Origin: an uncultured bacterium
GTDB lineage: Bacteria; Auribacterota; Tritonobacteria; UBA1439
NCBI GenBank assembly: GCA_937858775.1
Contig: CALLYX010000333.1
Coordinates: forward strand, 1-6,975
Direction: 5' to 3'
Length of the DNA stretch: 6,975 nt
The number at the start of each line of letters is the position of its first letter. The stretch's first letter is position 1. Positions 5,411 through 6,975 of the stretch are shown here, piece after piece. The notes under the pieces were generated by a model. That model was not told the origin of the DNA, searched no databases, and worked only from the letters and a program-made list of their open reading frames with translations. The position numbers were made by a program, and so were the translations under genes.

Positions 5411-6763
5411 TCAGCCGGACGGGCGGTTCCGCAGGTGGGCCTTCGTCTCCGCCGCCACCACGCCGCTCAGCAGGATGAGGGAGACGAGGTTGGGGACCGC
5501 CATCAGCGCGTTCGCGACGTCGGCGAACGACCATGCCGACGGGAGCGGCATCACCGAGCCGACCACGACCGCCGCGACCCAGAGGCGGCGGTACGGTTCC
5601 GTGGCGCGCAGGCCCAGCAGGTATTCGACCGCCTTCTCCCCGTAGTAGCACCATCCGAATATCGTCGAGGAGACGAAGGTGAGGAGTCCGACCGTCAGCA
5701 CGGCGGGCCCGATGCGCGGGATGTCGGCGAAGGCGGCTGTCGTTAGCGCGGCGCCCTGAAGCCCCTTCGTCCATTCCCCGGAGTTCACCAGCACTATCCC
5801 CGTCATGGCGCAGACGACGACGGTGTCCCAGAATGTCCCCGTCATGGAGACGAGCGCCTGGATGACCGGGTTCCGGGTCTGCGCGGCGGCGGCGACGATG
5901 GGGGCGCTCCCCATCCCGGATTCGTTCGAGAAGAGCCCCCGGGCGATCCCGTAGCGGACAGCATCCCGCATCCCGGCGCCGGCGAATCCACCGAGCGCCG
6001 CCTGCCCGGTGAAGGCCCCCCTGATGATCAGCGCGAGGGTGGAGGGGATCGCGCCGGCGTTCATGACGAGGAGGATTCCGCAGCCGACGACGTAGAAGGC
6101 GGCCATGAACGGCACCAGGAACTCGCAGACCCTCGCGATCGACTTGATGCCGTGGACCATGACGAGGGAGGTGCAGGCCGCCAGGACGATCCCCGTGGCC
6201 CAGGGGGAGACGTCGAAGTTCACCTTCAGCATCGCGGAGATGGAGTTCGCCTGGACCATGTTCCCGATGCCGAAAGCGGCGACGGCGGTCAGGGCCGCGA
6301 AGACCATCCCGAGCCATCGGCAGCCGAGGCCGCGGTCGAGGACGTACATCGGCCCCCCCGCCATGAGGCCCTGCGGGGTCGTGGTGCGGTATTTCACCGA
6401 GAGGAGGGCCTCCGCGTACTTGGTGGCGATCCCGAACACTCCGGTGAGCCACATCCAGAGCACCGCCCCCGGCCCCCCGGCGGCGACCGCGGTCGCGACC
6501 CCGACTATGTTCCCGGTGCCGATCGTTGCGGCGAGGGCGGTCATGAGGGAGCCGAAGTGGCTTATGTCGCCCTCCCCGTCGCGCGTGCGGGAGACGGAGA
6601 GGGCGATCGCCCTCCATACGTGGCGCTGTATGAAGCGGAGGCGGAAGGTGAGGAATATGTGCGTCCCGAAGAGAAGGGCGAGCATCGGCGGCCCCCACAC
6701 GATGTCGCTGAGCGCGGAGAGGAGCGCGGGGAGGCGGGGGATGAGGCGCGAGGGGTCGTGCAT
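5411..6763 (-). CDS. AGCS-family sodium:alanine/glycine symporter (450 aa)
   Basis: This is a multi-spanning inner-membrane secondary transporter that takes up alanine or glycine with sodium. Family signatures run through the protein: VWGPPMLALLFGTHIFLTFRLRFIQ (22-46); the substrate/ion-site strand ATIGTGNIVGVATA (79-92); GGPGAVLWMWLTGVFGIATKYAE (96-118), the family hallmark; GGPMYVLDRGLG (136-147); GIARGLFSNESGMGSAPI (272-289); and STIFGWCYYGEKAVEYLLG (366-384). About ten or eleven hydrophobic segments are apparent and length is normal. ATG 6763 is the only reasonable start: the open frame upstream has no family resemblance, and the next usable codon would cut into the first membrane segment. 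No Shine-Dalgarno sequence precedes it and the predicted promoter lies 10 bp away, so the mRNA may be leaderless. It is transcribed toward the importer operon and is probably a separate unit. Substrate (alanine versus glycine or another small amino acid) is inferred from the family. Confidence 0.95.
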   Translation of the reverse strand: MHDPSRLIPRLPALLSALSDIVWGPPMLALLFGTHIFLTFRLRFIQRHVWRAIALSVSRTRDGEGDISHFGSLMTALAATIGTGNIVGVATAVAAGGPGAVLWMWLTGVFGIATKYAEALLSVKYRTTTPQGLMAGGPMYVLDRGLGCRWLGMVFAALTAVAAFGIGNMVQANSISAMLKVNFDVSPWATGIVLAACTSLVMVHGIKSIARVCEFLVPFMAAFYVVGCGILLVMNAGAIPSTLALIIRGAFTGQAALGGFAGAGMRDAVRYGIARGLFSNESGMGSAPIVAAAAQTRNPVIQALVSMTGTFWDTVVVCAMTGIVLVNSGEWTKGLQGAALTTAAFADIPRIGPAVLTVGLLTFVSSTIFGWCYYGEKAVEYLLGLRATEPYRRLWVAAVVVGSVMPLPSAWSFADVANALMAVPNLVSLILLSGVVAAETKAHLRNRPSG

Positions 6764-6767
6764 GACA

Positions 6768-6801
6768 GGGCGTAGTATAGCGGTTCTTCCGCCCGGGACA
6801 A
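6768..6801 (-). promoter_or_regulatory. Promoter of the symporter gene with inverted repeats around the -10
   Basis: On the minus strand TTGTCC (6801-6796, 4/6) is followed after 16 bp by TATACT (6779-6774, 5/6). The start would fall near 6767, only about 4 nt before the ATG. The spacer contains GCGG-N5-CCGC (6780-6792), and GGGCG/CGCCC arms (6790-6794 and 6768-6772) enclose the -10. GCTATACTACGCC matches the importer promoter core at 12 of 13 positions. Confidence 0.55.
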
Positions 6802-6847
6802 GGGGAAAGCGGAACTTTTCGGCCCCGCCCGGCGTCGAATAGGGTAA

Positions 6848-6886
6848 GGCGCGCGACGCGGGGGGATAACCGCCTTGCGGCGCGCC
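6848..6886. repeat. Inverted repeat with 7-bp GC arms in the second divergent control region
   Basis: GGCGCGC (6848-6854) and GCGCGCC (6880-6886) are perfect inverted arms 25 nt apart, with a smaller CCGC/GCGG pair nested at 6870-6880. The right arm overlaps the end of the -35 of the candidate rightward promoter. It may be an operator or a chance product of high GC. Confidence 0.25.
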
Positions 6887-6903
6887 CGGATTCGATCTAT
6901 CAT
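6875..6903 (+). promoter_or_regulatory. Candidate promoter for the gene at the right edge
   Basis: TTGCGG (6875-6880, 3/6) and TATCAT (6898-6903, 5/6) are 17 bp apart, with an unusually AT-rich patch around the -10. Transcription would begin near 6910, about 40 nt before the ATG at 6951. Confidence 0.45.
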
Positions 6904-6912
6904 ACATTTCAT

Positions 6913-6928
6913 ACGCCGCATCCGGCGT
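6913..6928 (+). promoter_or_regulatory. Leader hairpin ACGCCG-CATC-CGGCGT upstream of the right-edge gene
   Basis: Perfect 6-bp arms with a 4-nt loop fall at the very start of the predicted transcript, 12 nt before the purine-rich ribosome-binding stretch at 6940-6944. It could stabilise the 5' end or serve as an operator just downstream of the start point; the sequence does not decide between these. Confidence 0.35.
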
Positions 6929-6950
6929 TTCGCGGGCGGGGAGGGGCGGG

Positions 6951-6975
6951 ATGAACGGCTTCTTCAGGGGAGAGA
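6951..6975 (+). CDS. Start of an unidentified rightward gene, partial (8 codons)
   Basis: ATG at 6951 follows GGAGG (6940-6944) with 6-nt spacing, and a plausible promoter and leader precede it. The visible residues are MNGFFRGE. This is too little to assign a family. It is called as a gene because the ribosome site, promoter and divergent arrangement agree. Confidence 0.55.

Noticed and set aside
4749..6698. 649-codon open frame on the minus strand
   Set aside because: It overlaps the AGCS gene in another frame and runs antisense into permease 2; composition is Arg/His/Pro/Gly-rich with no motif, typical of a frame shadow in GC-rich DNA.
6764..6907. Upstream extension of the AGCS symporter by 48 codons
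   Set aside because: The extra residues show no family resemblance and would cover the predicted promoter; the homologous region begins just after the ATG at 6763.
6764..6950. Glycine riboswitch ahead of the AGCS gene
   Set aside because: Expected because such genes are often so controlled, but the predicted leader is only a few nucleotides and no aptamer-like paired structure is visible.

Overview
This window is about 7 kb of very GC-rich bacterial chromosome with strong G/C third-position bias, short intergenic gaps and overlapping operon genes. The substrate-binding protein has a secretory signal but no lipobox cysteine, which fits a free periplasmic protein and so a diderm (Gram-negative-type) cell. 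The phylum cannot be fixed from this sequence. A GC-rich anaerobe or a little-cultivated lineage carrying bacterial microcompartments (BMCs) is plausible, but that is inference. There are no RNA genes, CRISPR arrays, insertion sequences or other mobile elements.

Layout. (1) Positions 1-477, minus strand: the front of a BMC operon, with a complete hexameric shell protein (BMC-H, 96 aa) followed by a EutN/CcmL-type pentameric vertex protein cut by the left edge. (2) Positions 478-660: a divergent control region with a good sigma70-type promoter for the BMC operon (TTGACC, 18 bp, TATGAT), an extended -10 promoter for the rightward operon, and three inverted repeats. (3) Positions 661-5387, plus strand: a complete four-gene BMP-family ABC importer, made of a substrate-binding protein, a double-domain ATPase and two LivH/RbsC-type permeases. 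The last three genes are joined by stop/start overlaps. The closest family knowledge points to purine bases or nucleosides as cargo. (4) Positions 5411-6763, minus strand and convergent: an AGCS-family sodium:alanine/glycine symporter whose predicted promoter lies almost on top of its start codon. (5) Positions 6764-6975: a second divergent control region, and the first eight codons of a rightward gene at the right edge.

How it fits together. The most interesting reading is the pairing of BMC shell genes with a purine/nucleoside-type importer, back to back over one regulatory region. Imported nucleosides would give pentose or deoxypentose phosphates. Deoxyribose-phosphate aldolase cleavage of the latter yields acetaldehyde, the kind of volatile intermediate that BMCs contain. 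This suggests a nucleoside or sugar-phosphate metabolosome, with the enzymes presumably left of the window. No enzyme is visible here, so this remains a hypothesis. Two further cis patterns stand out: a tandem GAATCCC heptamer just after the first gene of both divergent operons, and a near-identical GC-armed TATACT promoter core shared by the importer and the symporter.
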